A stretch of 64,000 nt of DNA from Purpureocillium takamizusanense (lineage: Eukaryota > Ascomycota > Sordariomycetes > Hypocreales > Ophiocordycipitaceae), in the NCBI RefSeq assembly GCF_022605165.1, contig NC_063070.1:1426001-1490000 (forward strand). Reading direction: 5' to 3'. The notes below the pieces were generated by a model. That model saw only the letters and a list, made by a program, of their open reading frames with translations. It did not search any database and was not told the DNA's origin. Below, piece after piece: positions 35,243 to 46,576 of the stretch. Position 1 is the first letter of the stretch. Every line of letters starts with the position of its first letter. A program made the translations under genes and the position numbers.

Positions 35243-37423
35243 ATGAACTCGTCTTTGCCGCAAGATATGATTTCCAGACTTCCGCCCGAAATCATCGGTC
35301 TCATTATCGTGGAGCTCACTCCAAAACCTCTTTCGAGTCACAAAGACAGCATCCACGAACCCCCGGATGAAAACTCTTCGGATGATGACTTGGCAGAGAC
35401 AGAGCTAGAATTTAGTATGAGAACTGGGCAAGCCTTGGTCAACCCGCTGCGCCGCGAAGAGGTGCAGAGACTGCATCGTCGGACATTGCTCACGCTCGCA
35501 CAGGTCCGACCCTTCAGACGCGAGGCAGAGAGAGCGCTCTGGATGGCGCATGCCCCAGTAGCTCTCCTCCACGCGGTATGTACCGACAACGAAAGCCTGG
35601 CTGAGTATTGTTTCAACACCGTGCCCCGGGCCCGCCTGAAGCTGAATTGCAGATTCCGCCACGGTTATGAACTGAAGAGGGGGACAATCCTGCATGTCGC
35701 CGTCATGGTTGGCAGCTCAAATCTCGTGCGCCTCCTACTCAGTCACGGTGCTGATATCGAGGCGAGGGGTCATTTCGTGCCTGGCCACCCCCCTCTGGGA
35801 CAATTCTTTGAGATCTCCTTGAGAACCAAGATTACGCCCCTGGGCTTGTCCCTCGTGCTCGGAAACACGAAAGTCTCTAATCTGCTTCTCGACTGCGGTG
35901 CCAGCCACCAGGTCGGCTTTCCGGTGCCGATACCGGGGATGCCAGAAACGGCCGTGGGATTCCGAGCCTTGCACGCTGCATCGATGGCGCCTGACCGAGG
36001 GACGCTCGCAAGGCTGCTCCAGACGCCATCCCTCGAACTCGATGACTTTTCACAAGACAGCATGACTCCTCTCCATTGGACGATGTTCCAAGCCGTTAGA
36101 CTTGATCATTTACGGATGCTGCTCCAAGCGGGCGCGAACCCCGTCATGGACCCCCTCGCCACCGAGCCCGTACTCCATTTCCTCGCCCATGTTTGCGCCA
36201 CAAAGGATGAGCTCGTCGCTATTGTTCAGCTTCTGGTAGAACATGGCGTCGACATCAACGGCCGAGATGAAGACGACCACACGGCATTGGTCCATGCAAT
36301 CCGCGAACTGAACGTCCCATGTGTCCAGGCCTTGGTAGAGAGCGGCGCCGAGGTGAACCATGACGGTGCCGCCGAAAACAGCCCAATGGCTTGGTGTCTG
36401 TCCATGCACAGGGCTCACAATAGCGGCATGTTTTATACCGAGACCGTTACCATTAAAACCCTGACTATTATCAAGCTACTCCTCGAACATGGCATTGACT
36501 ACGACCCCAAGATGCTTTTCGCCTGCATACTGTTCGCCAACATAGGCGAGGATGCCAAAGATCTACTCATGTCGCTAGCAAGTCAGTTTGTCCTGTCTAC
36601 AGCTGAGCTGGCCTATGTGTTCGTTTACGTCGGTTGCCAGCCCTCCTTCTGGCCCAACAAGGCACTTGACTTTCTGTTGGACAACTTCATACCCACGGAA
36701 GGCAAGGCTCTCGACGACTGTGACCTTTTCCGCCGCCTTCTGGGAACGCCAGCGGTCGCAAACCCCAATTTTCACCGCCTCATGGGCCCGGGCCTCGACG
36801 TGAACTCACCGTTACAAGGTCCCGACCGAGATCTTGAGCTTTCTCTGCCACCCATCCTCGCGGTTACAGGCAGTGAGCATTACGTCCACGAAACATCCCG
36901 CCATACGTTGGAAGCGCTGATTCATAGGGGCGCCAACATTCAGGCCACGGACGAGCACGGGAAGAACTGTCTGCTGGCGTACATTACTTCACACTTCCGG
37001 ACCAGAAACGTTCTCTCCGAAAGGGACCCTCCTGACAATACGATTTCGTTCTGGGCCTTCGTCCGCATGCTAGCAAAGCATGGCTTCGACTTCACGAGCG
37101 CCGACAATGAGGGCTATACGGCGCTGCACCTGATTGCGATTTCATGCGACGCCGACCTGCATGCGTCCTCGGCGGAGCTTCTCATACAGCTTGGTGCCAA
37201 TGCGGCCCAGCGTAATAACACGGGCCTGACACCGATAGAAATGTACATGGCGGCCTTAGTCGCGTACGGCCATTACATCGATGGCTCGTACGGCCGCGCA
37301 CTGGCCAAAGCGCTACCTGAGGAAGAGCGCGCACAAGTGACCACGATGCTCGCTAATTTTCACGCGCTGGCGGCCGCGCACAGGACGCCCTTCGTAGGGG
37401 TAGAGGTGGAACTCGAAGTGTAG
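35243..37423 (+). CDS. Ankyrin-repeat protein with F-box-like N terminus
   Basis: A single-exon gene of 726 residues. The N terminus (SRLPPEIIGLIIVELTPK, residues ~11-28) looks like an F-box helix pair, which would link the protein to SCF ubiquitin ligases; the match is short. At least nine ankyrin-type units follow. Clear ones are GTILHVAVMVGSSNLVRLLLSHGADIEARG, DSMTPLHWTMFQAVRLDHLRMLLQAGANP (each seen here as several shorter conserved pieces), the LLVEHGVDINGRDEDDHTAL unit, and EGYTALHLIAIS near 625. There is no signal peptide or membrane segment. Such proteins are numerous and fast-evolving in Pezizomycotina, and the target of this one is unknown. It stands alone between large gaps, so the neighbours give no hint about function. 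Confidence 0.85.
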   Translation: MNSSLPQDMISRLPPEIIGLIIVELTPKPLSSHKDSIHEPPDENSSDDDLAETELEFSMRTGQALVNPLRREEVQRLHRRTLLTLAQVRPFRREAERALWMAHAPVALLHAVCTDNESLAEYCFNTVPRARLKLNCRFRHGYELKRGTILHVAVMVGSSNLVRLLLSHGADIEARGHFVPGHPPLGQFFEISLRTKITPLGLSLVLGNTKVSNLLLDCGASHQVGFPVPIPGMPETAVGFRALHAASMAPDRGTLARLLQTPSLELDDFSQDSMTPLHWTMFQAVRLDHLRMLLQAGANPVMDPLATEPVLHFLAHVCATKDELVAIVQLLVEHGVDINGRDEDDHTALVHAIRELNVPCVQALVESGAEVNHDGAAENSPMAWCLSMHRAHNSGMFYTETVTIKTLTIIKLLLEHGIDYDPKMLFACILFANIGEDAKDLLMSLASQFVLSTAELAYVFVYVGCQPSFWPNKALDFLLDNFIPTEGKALDDCDLFRRLLGTPAVANPNFHRLMGPGLDVNSPLQGPDRDLELSLPPILAVTGSEHYVHETSRHTLEALIHRGANIQATDEHGKNCLLAYITSHFRTRNVLSERDPPDNTISFWAFVRMLAKHGFDFTSADNEGYTALHLIAISCDADLHASSAELLIQLGANAAQRNNTGLTPIEMYMAALVAYGHYIDGSYGRALAKALPEEERAQVTTMLANFHALAAAHRTPFVGVEVELEV

Positions 37424-40400
37424 TCAACCTTGACCATCAAATGGAGGAGCAGAGTCGCTGTAGCCTCGAAGGGCGTTGGCGGCCATCTTACGATAAACTG
37501 AAATGAGTTATGATCCTCCGACTAGAAGAGAGAGCACAATTTAGCATGCAAATGCGCATTTTGCTCGTGGCCATGTCCACTCGATGGCTGCGCGCCTGTG
37601 CCGTGAGTCGCGACTCCAGTAAGCCTCCAGATGCCAGGCTGTATGATGTACGGCGCAGATCAATTTTTTTTTTCTGATAATAGGTACTTCGCTGTTGAGA
37701 AATAAATGAACAGCCGCTTTCTATTGAAATGCGGGAGCGTTGTACTGACTCCCTCTCTCGAAGAGTGGCCAATAGCGAAGATGAGACAAGCAAATCTGAC
37801 TTGCAGACACGCGATGGCAAATCAATAACATAGTCGTAACCCTTTGTGAAAGTTCCCGGGCTTTGTCCTGTAGCTCCAGCAAGCACCACTTTCGCGCCAT
37901 GGGGCTGATGAGCGGGCGGGTGAGTGCTTCTCCCAAAGGGATACTGTCTCGTCATTAAAAGCCCGCAACATGCCACTCGCGTCTGTTTGTACCGTCGTTG
38001 ATAAAGGCGGGCATCGCTAGTTCTCTGGCTGTGAGTCGGATTGGAGCCACATCGTTGAAGCCATGGGCAGAGCGCTCATCGAGTGGCCGCTCAATCGACA
38101 CGGCAATCCCCATTCCAGGAACTCGGATAGAACTATGTGCGGCGTTGTCGAATTTTATACCGGCTTCACTATCGACATATCGTGATATATAGCTCTTGCT
38201 CGACCTCCTTTGGGCAGCCGACATACCGATATGGACGGGCGGGCTCCAAATACCCACCAATCTGTGTTGATGCTTTGGCGGGCGCAGACGCGGAGAAACA
38301 ACGAACTTACGCGTAGGGTCCGGTAGACTCCGGTGCGTATGGGCTGGGCAACACAATCCTCGTACACCGTGACCGGTCGGTCGCAGTCACATCTCTCAGC
38401 GGGGGTCATGCTGGTTCCCGATCCAGTCTGCATACATTGTTGGTACAGCCGATCCTTCAAGTACAGTATACAGTGCAGGTTGATTTCTGACGGATTATTT
38501 GGGACAAAATACAGACACGGGGGTAAAGAGACATCAAGTTCCCTCTATTGGTATTAAGACGGATATATTCGCCTTTGAAAGGGACGACCACTCCTGTTGA
38601 GCGAGCCGTTGGCTGGGGTAGTGGAAAGCACAGGTTCGTCCATGATATCCCTGCCATTCTGCGGTGAAACGGGGAAAATTCTAGAAAGCGCTAACGGTAG
38701 TAACACGTTTACAGCACAAGACTCTACACATATATAGCGCCACGATGCTCCTCCAGCGTTTACCTCGTCAGGTGTCGAATGAGAGGGTATTCGGTCTGTA
38801 GTCTCTGTAGGAAACCAAGTGTGACCAGACCGAGGCTGAGGACGCCATTACCATTCCACAGGGGGAAGAAACTCGTGGCCCACAGCTTCGAGGTAAATAT
38901 GCGTTGGATATCAATGCTATTGGCTACTACTCCCCCGGCTAGTACGATATGGAAACCAGACCTCAATGCTTCTTGACGTGCAGGATAGCACTGGCACTGG
39001 TGTTTCGCAGCCGCACGACCAGGGACTAGCAGCAAGGACAGGTCGAGAAGGCGGGATATGAAACGCATATGGCTTGGCTCCTCGTCACATAGCCACCACC
39101 CAGCCGAAACCTTCCTGTGTATACGCTCAACTGCACGACGGCAGCAGAAGCGAAGGGGGCGGTGCCTGCATGTAGGATCGACGCACTACCTTCAATGCAA
39201 CCTACAAGGTGTGAGGACGAATGTGCCTGAAACTCTCTATCAGCCAGCCCTAGGTAGGACCCAACTCTGTCGCATACACGAATATACGAGTCAAAGTACC
39301 TACGTATTGTGTGATCAGCTGCTCCCCTTGATGCAAGCTCGAGTCGGTCAGCGTACTCCGCGATGTCGTTGCGCTTGACCGGGGCATCCCATCAGGCCTT
39401 ATCCGCACGGTGAGCGGACAGAGACAGCTTGGGCTAGGCGCCGAAGCGTTCATGCCCGTACATCGAAATGGGTTTGCCTGGGACGCAGCTGAGTTCAGCC
39501 GAACAATGGGAATCTAGAAGGGCTTGGCGTCGCTGCAGGCAACATGAATGGATGCAGCGCTTGATTTACGACATGCAGCACCCTACAGGGTAGGCCTGCC
39601 TCCACCACCCGTACGCAAACACGTCAAAACAGGGGCCCGCATGGTGCGCATGGTAGAAGGATTTAACCCTGAAAGGGGAAGTTTGCCCGCATGGAGGAGG
39701 CCCTGCTGCAGCTGCAAACATGCCACATTGCAGGCCTTGCCCCGAAGGTCGAAAGCGGCAAGGCGACCTTCGAGGGACCCCTTTGGACCCCCCCCTTCGG
39801 ACCCCCGGTCATCATCGATGCCGTCGCACTCGCAGCCTGCATTGCATCTGCAGCAAGGCCTTCCCGCCGGCAGGTCTTGGGACCCGGGCGGTCGCCTTGC
39901 TGTCGTACAACGTCGCAAAGTCTCTCGCGTGGTGGAAAGGAAGTCTGCGCGTGAGGCCCGCCGCAGCTGCGACTCGTGGTCGTCCAGGGCCCCGCGATGC
40001 TCTGAGGCGGCGCTACCACCGCTGCATGGCCGGGCTCCGTGGCTGCGTCGCAGCAACCCGGAGGATTGGGAAGGGGGGAAAGGATCCTTGCCGCCCGGCT
40101 GTGTGCCGCACGGCCTATCCGACGCGTGCGTTGCCCAGCTGCGAGGCGGTAAATGGTGCATGTGTGTCGTGGTGGTCAGGCATGTAACTAACTACAGTAC
40201 GTTCCCAGGGCCTCAACACGACACGACACGACACGACACGACCATCCGGTTTTGGTTCCCGAGTCTCGCGCCGCACCGCAGGGGAATGCCGGCGGTGAAT
40301 GCCCAGGCACCGGCAGGCTGGCTGGCAGGCTGCGAGGCAGCATGAAAATTTCCCTCAGCCGTATGCAGCGTGGGCGGCGTCGACGAACGAGTCGGTGAGT

Positions 40401-41107
40401 GAGAGAAACCGTGGTGACATCAAAGGGAAGGGAGATCATCCTTTTGGGGGTACAACGAGAAAGGCCGCTGAGCGCACGCAAGGGCCACCCAACAATTGCG
40501 CCAAGGCACATCAAGCACGCTCGCCGCCTCCGAGGCGACGCGCGCCTCAGAGACACGGCCGAGTTACATGGTGTACCGGCCGGCCGGCACCACCGGCTCC
40601 CTGCCGAAACCGACTCACTGTAGCCGGTGGGGCCGGAACATGAAGAGCGGATACTAGCCCTGGATAGCGGCCCACTTCGGCCGCCTCTGAGCCGCAGCGT
40701 GGCTTATCGGTAACGGGACTTGCGTCATACCGCCAGGCACACCCGCCATCTCTGGCTGTCATTCACATCAGCTCGGACCCGGAGAACGCTCGCATGGTTT
40801 AAGTTTGTCATCTTGTTCAATTTCAATGCTAACGTAGAGAATAATGCAGCTTGTGAGCGCTTCTAGCTGCGGTATCCCAGTCTATAGTCTATGATCCAAA
40901 AGCTCCTATAAGCAAAATAAGGGCGGGATGCTGTTGACGTCCCAGCCTCGGCGCTTGCTTCTGAGTGTAGCCTATTCTGCTTGCGCCGGCCCCGGGGGGT
41001 AATTTCTGGGTGCGCGTGGTGCAAGATGGCTGCGCTGTGGCTTGGACCGTGCGCGCAAGAAGCAGCACCTCCATGGTTCATGTCTCGTTCAGGTTGTCAT
41101 AAATCGT
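37424..41107. other. Gene-poor stretch, 3.7 kb
   Basis: Only short, overlapping frames occur here, on both strands. The longest (265 codons at 39548 +) has low-complexity Arg/Pro composition and no recognisable motif. A pentanucleotide repeat lies at 40216. I see no transposase, reverse transcriptase or long terminal repeat remains. It may hold non-coding transcripts or decayed sequence. Confidence 0.45.
40216..40240 (+). repeat. (ACACG)5 tandem repeat
   Basis: Five exact copies of ACACG in a row in the gene-poor stretch. A simple microsatellite. Confidence 0.85.
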
Positions 41108-42040
41108 TCAGTCCGCGGACTTGTGCATAGAGCCAGTGACATAGTTCTCCTCGCCCAAAGCGTTGATGGTGTCAATGTCCTCCTGGGCAAGCTTGAAGTC
41201 AAAGCTCTCCAGGTTGCTCTGGATGCGACTGGCCGTCAGACTCTTGGGAAGGACGACATTGCCGCGGGCCGCGTTCCAGTTGAGCAGGATCTGAGCAGGC
41301 GTCCGGCCGTACTTGGCGGCGATGGCGTTGATGGTGGGGTCCTCGAGCTTGTTACCGCGGGCCAGGGGGGAGTAGGCCTCGATCTTGATGCCGTGCTTGT
41401 TGCAAAGCTCGACGAGGGCCTCGCGCTGGCAGAAGGGGTGCACCTCGACCTGGTTGACAGCGGGGATGACCGAGGCATTCTCGAGAAGGTTGTTGATGTG
41501 GGCAGCACCAAAGTTGGAGACGCCAATGGACTTGACCTTGCCGAGCTTCTTGGCCGTCTCAAGCGCGCGCCAGCTCTCGAGACGCTTCTGCTCGTCCTCG
41601 GCGGGGGAGTGAATCAGGTAAAGGTCGAGATAGTCGAGCCCGAACTTGTCCAGAGACGAGCAAAGGGCGTTGAAGGTGGCCTCGTAGCCGTGGTCGGCGT
41701 CCCACAGCTTGGAGCAGACAAAAATCTCCTCGCGGGGGGTACCCGTCTTCTCGAGCCACCGGCGGATAGCGCGACCGCAGGCCTCCTCGTTGGCATACCT
41801 GGCAGCCGAGTCGATGTGGCGGTATCCGGCGTCCAGCGCGGCAGTGACGGCATCCTCAGTCTCCTGACCGTTGGGGGCCTTGTAGACACCGAGGGCGACC
41901 TGGGGGATAGTGTTGCCGTCGTTGAGGGTGATGGAGGCGACAGAGGAGACGGAGCTGGCGTGGGAGCGAGCCTGAACGACCTTCTTGGCGAAGACCTGAC
42001 GCTCAGGGGAAGTCTCGGGAGTGATAGCAGAAGGGGCCAT
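41108..42040 (-). CDS. Aldo-keto reductase (AKR superfamily)
   Basis: A single-exon gene of 310 residues. The (beta/alpha)8 reductase core starts at about residue 36, after an extra N-terminal tail. The full catalytic tetrad is visible: Asp77 and Tyr82 (HIDSAARY), Lys111 (CSKLWD) and His144 (YLIHSP). The NADPH-binding segment is seen as SIGVSNFG and LPKSLTASRIQSNLESFDF. It should reduce aldehydes or ketones to alcohols with NADPH in the cytosol. The sequence style is that of the small fungal/bacterial group near 2,5-diketo-gluconate reductases and glycerol dehydrogenases; the substrate cannot be fixed from sequence. The N-terminal 35 residues are Ser/Ala-rich with several basic residues and could be a weak mitochondrial signal. 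A long plus-strand frame over the same bases is its antisense shadow. A TATA-like element lies about 55 bp upstream. Confidence 0.9.
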   Translation of the reverse strand: MAPSAITPETSPERQVFAKKVVQARSHASSVSSVASITLNDGNTIPQVALGVYKAPNGQETEDAVTAALDAGYRHIDSAARYANEEACGRAIRRWLEKTGTPREEIFVCSKLWDADHGYEATFNALCSSLDKFGLDYLDLYLIHSPAEDEQKRLESWRALETAKKLGKVKSIGVSNFGAAHINNLLENASVIPAVNQVEVHPFCQREALVELCNKHGIKIEAYSPLARGNKLEDPTINAIAAKYGRTPAQILLNWNAARGNVVLPKSLTASRIQSNLESFDFKLAQEDIDTINALGEENYVTGSMHKSAD

Positions 42041-45000
42041 GATGACGGCTTGGGGATAGGTGTGTTAGATCCGGGTTATGGGGGTATCGAGACGTTATAA
42101 AGTGAGAGTTTCGTGTGGTTGAGATGAGGAGAAAGCTGAGAGATGAAGATCAAAGCGTGGGCAAGGGGCTTTGGGGATGCGTTGGCGTTTTAAATACTGC
42201 TCGGGCATGTCTCCCGTCTCTTGCGAATATGGTCCATGAGTCGAAAGACTGGTCCCCATGTCAATGCCGCAGCGTCTGTACCAACACGTTCAACACCGCC
42301 TTGGACATCCCACACTGGCATGTGGGTCTCAGGATGTTGCGTCCAGGGGAGTGTTTGCCAGGCGAGTCAGCCCAAGCATCCTGGCGGCCGGCCAGCCAGA
42401 CGCTGCAGATGTTCCTTTAATTGGGGAAGGGTGGGAATTGTCGGTGGAGAGGCTCGCGATAACGCAACTGCGGCATTTTATCGGGGCCCCCAGTGTTTTT
42501 TTCTTGTCCTGTCCCAGCTGTACGAGCCGTCGCAAGGTGTGCGCACCCTCGCATTGGTGATGGAGTCGTCGAGAGGCGCGTACCTAGGATGACGATTGTC
42601 GGTGGAGCCCAGAAGCGGTGCGAGATGCTCGAGAGATCCATTCTCAGATCCACCAGTGCGTAGCCGTGCGGCCCTGTCAATCTCGGAACCCGTCTCGGCG
42701 AGTAGGAGGGCAGAGAACGGGTGGTTCTGGTTTGTTTGAAGTCTGCGTGGGTTTGCCGGCTGGTGGAGCGCACTGGAGCCGTGGCTGGCGCACCGTCGGG
42801 GCGCGTTGAAATCTCTTTACCGTACGTACAGTACTCTACTGTAGACGAAACGGAGCGATTGATGCCGCCGTCATCGCGGTTTCGCATATGCATCGACGCG
42901 CGAGGCTGATGCCGGTCGGGCATGCAATGCAGCGGAGGCGGCCATCGTCATGGCGACTACCGCTCGTCTGTTCCCGCGCCATGACGAAGTAATAGGACCC
43001 CTGAATGGCGTCCAGCACCAAGCCGGACCCTCAGATAGCGATCTGAATCTCAGGGACCTCTCGGCCTCCCTTGGCTGCGGTGCGCTTTGGTCAGCATGCA
43101 CGGAAGCCATGCGCTACGTAGCAAAGAATTCTCCGGTCTGTGGCTGCGTTACGTACCGTCTATAGTAGTTAGTCTTCGGACTCGAGCTGAGATGGATGCA
43201 CAAAGACACCACCGTGTCACGGCACACAGGCACTTGGAGAGATTGGACGGACGTGGTGGAGCGAGAGAGAGAGGGCGGTGACGTCAAGCGCACAGTACGC
43301 AGGCTGCAAAGTCTGCACGTCTCGCACAGTCCCCGCTGCCCCGCCAATGATCGTATCGCACAGTATCGGCATTGCCCAGCCTTACGCGGTCCTCCCGTAA
43401 CGACGTGCCCACCTCGTCCCCATTTTAACTACTTCATGTGCCCACCACCGCCCAAACGGGCCTCCGTCGAGCCACAGTTTTGCAGGCCCAGGTATCGTTG
43501 CGCTTTTCCCCTTCCCAGTCGTTGCACGAGTCTAACCTGTAACAGGGCACGTACATTACGTCGCGCCAGGGTGCGGCCACGGCGAAGGGCCGCACGGCAA
43601 TTCTGGCCACCGCCATTGGCCCGTCACCTATCCCAGGCATCGCGTCCTCGGCCAAGTCCCTGCCCTCGGTCCACAGTCTCGCAGCCTCGCAGCACGACGG
43701 CCTGCTGGTAGTAGTAGCATTGCTTTTGGCTCCAGCGGCTCTCCTGCTCTTACGGCCGCTGACAGTCTCGCACTATGACACGTGACGGAGCCTCACAGAA
43801 TGCCACGGGCCCGACGGTCGTCTCCTCTTGACGTCAGGGTCTCCAGCACGGATGCCACATCGCCGTCTGTTACTGGCCGCTCGGTGGCTCTCGATGGAGA
43901 CATGGCCCCTGATTTCGCAGGGCCCGGAGGCCCGACTGGCCAAGCCCGAGCGATACTACTTGCCCTTCCGTGGATCTTCACAGCGGCGTTGTCATAGCAA
44001 AATCAGACGCAAATGTCTTGATGGACTTGCCTCATGTGGACCCGTCCTGCCGCAAGCGCCGCGACGAAAGATCTTCATGGGACGTTCCTCGGAACTGCAG
44101 GGATCAGAGTCGGGATGAAGCGGTCATGGCGAGCGGACGGTGCGTCGTTGCTTCGCAAAGACACAGCAGAGACAGCAGCGATCCAGAGGCAACCGTGCCA
44201 GAGAGCCACGTGTTTCGAAATCACCAGACGGCCGGCTACCGGCTATCCGATGAGACCACCTCCGCATGCCTCTGGCGCCCTGATCAGCGAGATATGGTTG
44301 AAGAGACACAGCTTGAGACAGCGGACTCGGACTGATATCGACATGCTTCTTTCGGTTTGCAAACCCGTCTGTGCCACCAAAGCCTCCCTGTTCGCGCAGT
44401 TGCACCGTTTCTGGTATCTGGATGCTGCTCATTCCAGCCCAGGCAAGGATGAGCCAGCGTTCAACTTGATCTCGTGCAGGGATGGGTGTGCTTGCTGCCA
44501 TGGGTTACTTTGTATGCCTTGGCAGACCGCTTTTCGGGCTCGAACCAAAGCGGCGAAGGTCAGGATGTTGTGACCGCCGCTGCTGACTATCATTTTGGCC
44601 TTTGTACCTTGGAGTTGATCACTCGGCCCGCCTCATCTGTCTGTCGCCGTAATGACCCGAGAGGCCTGTTGATCAGCGGCTACGCTCGGCGACCGCGACC
44701 AGCGTGATTTCTGGTCAGGCACTCCCAGACCGGGCACTACCAGGTCCGCCGACAACGCTTGCAGCGCCAAGCAGCGCAGGCATGCGAGGCACCGGTGGGA
44801 ATGTGTTCACTGGGTTGAGGAAAAAGAAAAGTGGACAATGATGCAACGCCTTGCTTGATCTTCGTCACCCAAGTTCGTATTAATTGGAGCCAACAAATAC
44901 GAACCATTATCGGACCGGCGAGACTTGTTAAGATAGCACTAGGCAGAATTGCGGATTACTGATGAATGACACTGCGGTGGAGGTTTCACGCGCCTGCCGC

Positions 45001-45606
45001 TGTCACCATGGATGCGGATAGTCCAAGCGGTCAACTGGCTTCGTAGTACCGTCGACTCCGGATGCGACTCGTTCTAGACTCCTGGAAGACCATCAGGCAG
45101 CGAGCTCTCACCTGGCCTCGTACGGACGCTTTCGATGTTGCATCTTGCCTCAGTGAGACGCGCAGCTCTTGCACGGTGGCTTTATTTGCATTGAGACACG
45201 CAGACGAGCTGTATCCGCGCATCTCGACATCTCATACGCCGCACAGGCATCTATTTGGCCGCCTGAAATGTCTTAAACACTTTGGGGTAGCGGCACGGCA
45301 ACCGAGAAGTGGCCTTGATCGTCACTTGTCGGGACTCCAAAGGCGTCTCGACGAGGTTCACCAAGAATGGTCAAGGAGGCTGTCTCGACACTGCCAGAAA
45401 TGTCATGTAGTCATGAGTGGGGTGAGCTGTCAAGAACGTGCCCACAGTTTGCTCCATCAAACGCTCAGACGGTGGCATCGTGAGTGTTTCGCCTCGTGGT
45501 GCGTGGAGTCGTGGAGGACGATCGATCCTATTCCGATGCAGTGATTGACACGAATGGAGCACTCAATTCCCATTGCTTCAGGGCAGAAAAGAATCAAATT
45601 CAAGAC
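42041..45606. other. Gene-poor stretch, 3.6 kb
   Basis: The left ~300 bp is the promoter of the aldo-keto reductase. The rest has only short overlapping frames on both strands, none with a recognisable domain or clean splice structure. GTAC-rich words occur near 42823. I see no transposon remains. Confidence 0.45.
42095..42102 (-). promoter_or_regulatory. TATA-like element of the aldo-keto reductase gene
   Basis: TTTATAAC on the minus strand lies about 55 bp upstream of the start codon at 42040. Weak sequence-only support. Confidence 0.3.
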
Positions 45607-46576
45607 TCACAAGAGAATTGCAATACATGTAGGAACGAGGACCGCCGTGGCCCACGATGCAAAGCCCAGCTGCCGACCCGACGCCGCACTATCGTAACTG
45701 CGACTCCCGTCCTTGAACTTTTGGGCGCGAATGCATCTCAGCGACCCCTGCGCGTCGGTTTCCTGCCTGGGCGAGTTGCGACGGGAGTCTGTCGTGTTGC
45801 TGGCGAAACCGGTCATGACGACCCATACCTGCCGGATTGCGTCGTCATAGGCCGTGGTGTTTCCTTTATCGTGCCCCTCCTTTTCCGAGCTGTAGTAAAA
45901 TCCTACTGACGACCTGTTCGTCTCCGGCCCAAATGACGCATCTGCAGAGCTGTGAGCCAACGTGCGACATGACGCTAACGCACGGCGACGATAGGTTCCA
46001 CTTACCAACTGAGTAACCTTGGATATCTCCTTTGCCCATCTCATCGACGCATTCGCTTGGCAGGGATGCAGTTCTGCTGCACACGCTGTTGCCACTTGCT
46101 TGTTGTTGGAGCTCCTTGACGCACTTGTCGGGCAGGATTCCGTCGCACGTCGAGTCAACTTGCACCTTGTCGGTCCGCAACTTGGCGCCTTTGTACACGC
46201 CCATGCACACGGTCCATGACTTGTCCCCGCGCACCGTCCCGTTCCTTCTCAGCTCGAGAGCCGGAGTCCAGTTGATGGCCGTGCCGGTGAAGAACTTGCC
46301 TGCCGGCTCTGTGGTAGGGATATCGGCCGTGACGCTGATGGCAAGCTCCCAGTCCGGCGTACGCTGCGGATATTTGGAGTACGGGGCGCTGATGTTGTAG
46401 CCTGGGACGGAAGTCGCATTGGTCGCGTTGAGATGAACAATGGCATCGCGCCAGACAGTGTCGTCGGCCCGCACTGCGAGGTCGGCGACGGTCATGCCAT
46501 TGGAGGCATATGCTGCCGCGGGCGTGACGAGCACGGCGAGAAGGGCGGCGGTGAGCCGCGTGAGCCGCCTAGACAT
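45607..46576 (-). CDS. Predicted GPI-anchored secreted protein, unknown family
   Basis: Two exons, 46576-46006 and 45941-45607, joined by a 64-nt intron (donor GTAAGT, acceptor TGCAG) give 301 residues. The first ~23 residues are a signal peptide (basic MSRRLTR, then LTAALLAVLVTPAAAYA). The body has several N-glycosylation sequons (NAT, NIS, NWT) and six or more cysteines, including CDGILPDKC and CVDEM, consistent with disulfides. The second exon ends in a Ser-rich stretch followed by a hydrophobic tail (FASWATAVLVPTCIAILL) running to the stop, typical of a GPI attachment signal. It is therefore probably displayed on the plasma membrane or wall. I do not recognise the family and assign no function. 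Reading past the donor without splicing would end early and lose the tail, which supports the intron. Confidence 0.75.

Noticed and set aside
40216..40240. Tandem repeat considered as a CRISPR array or telomere-like repeat
   Set aside because: Units are five bases with no spacers and do not match a telomere repeat; it is a plain microsatellite.
39548..40345. 265-codon plus-strand frame in the gene-poor stretch
   Set aside because: Starts with ATG but has low-complexity Arg/Pro/Ser content, no motif, no splice signals, and spans a microsatellite. Competing frames on both strands are equally open.
41042..42100. 352-codon plus-strand frame
   Set aside because: It lies exactly antisense to the aldo-keto reductase; its Val/Leu/Gly/Asp-rich content mirrors the GC-rich codons of the real gene.
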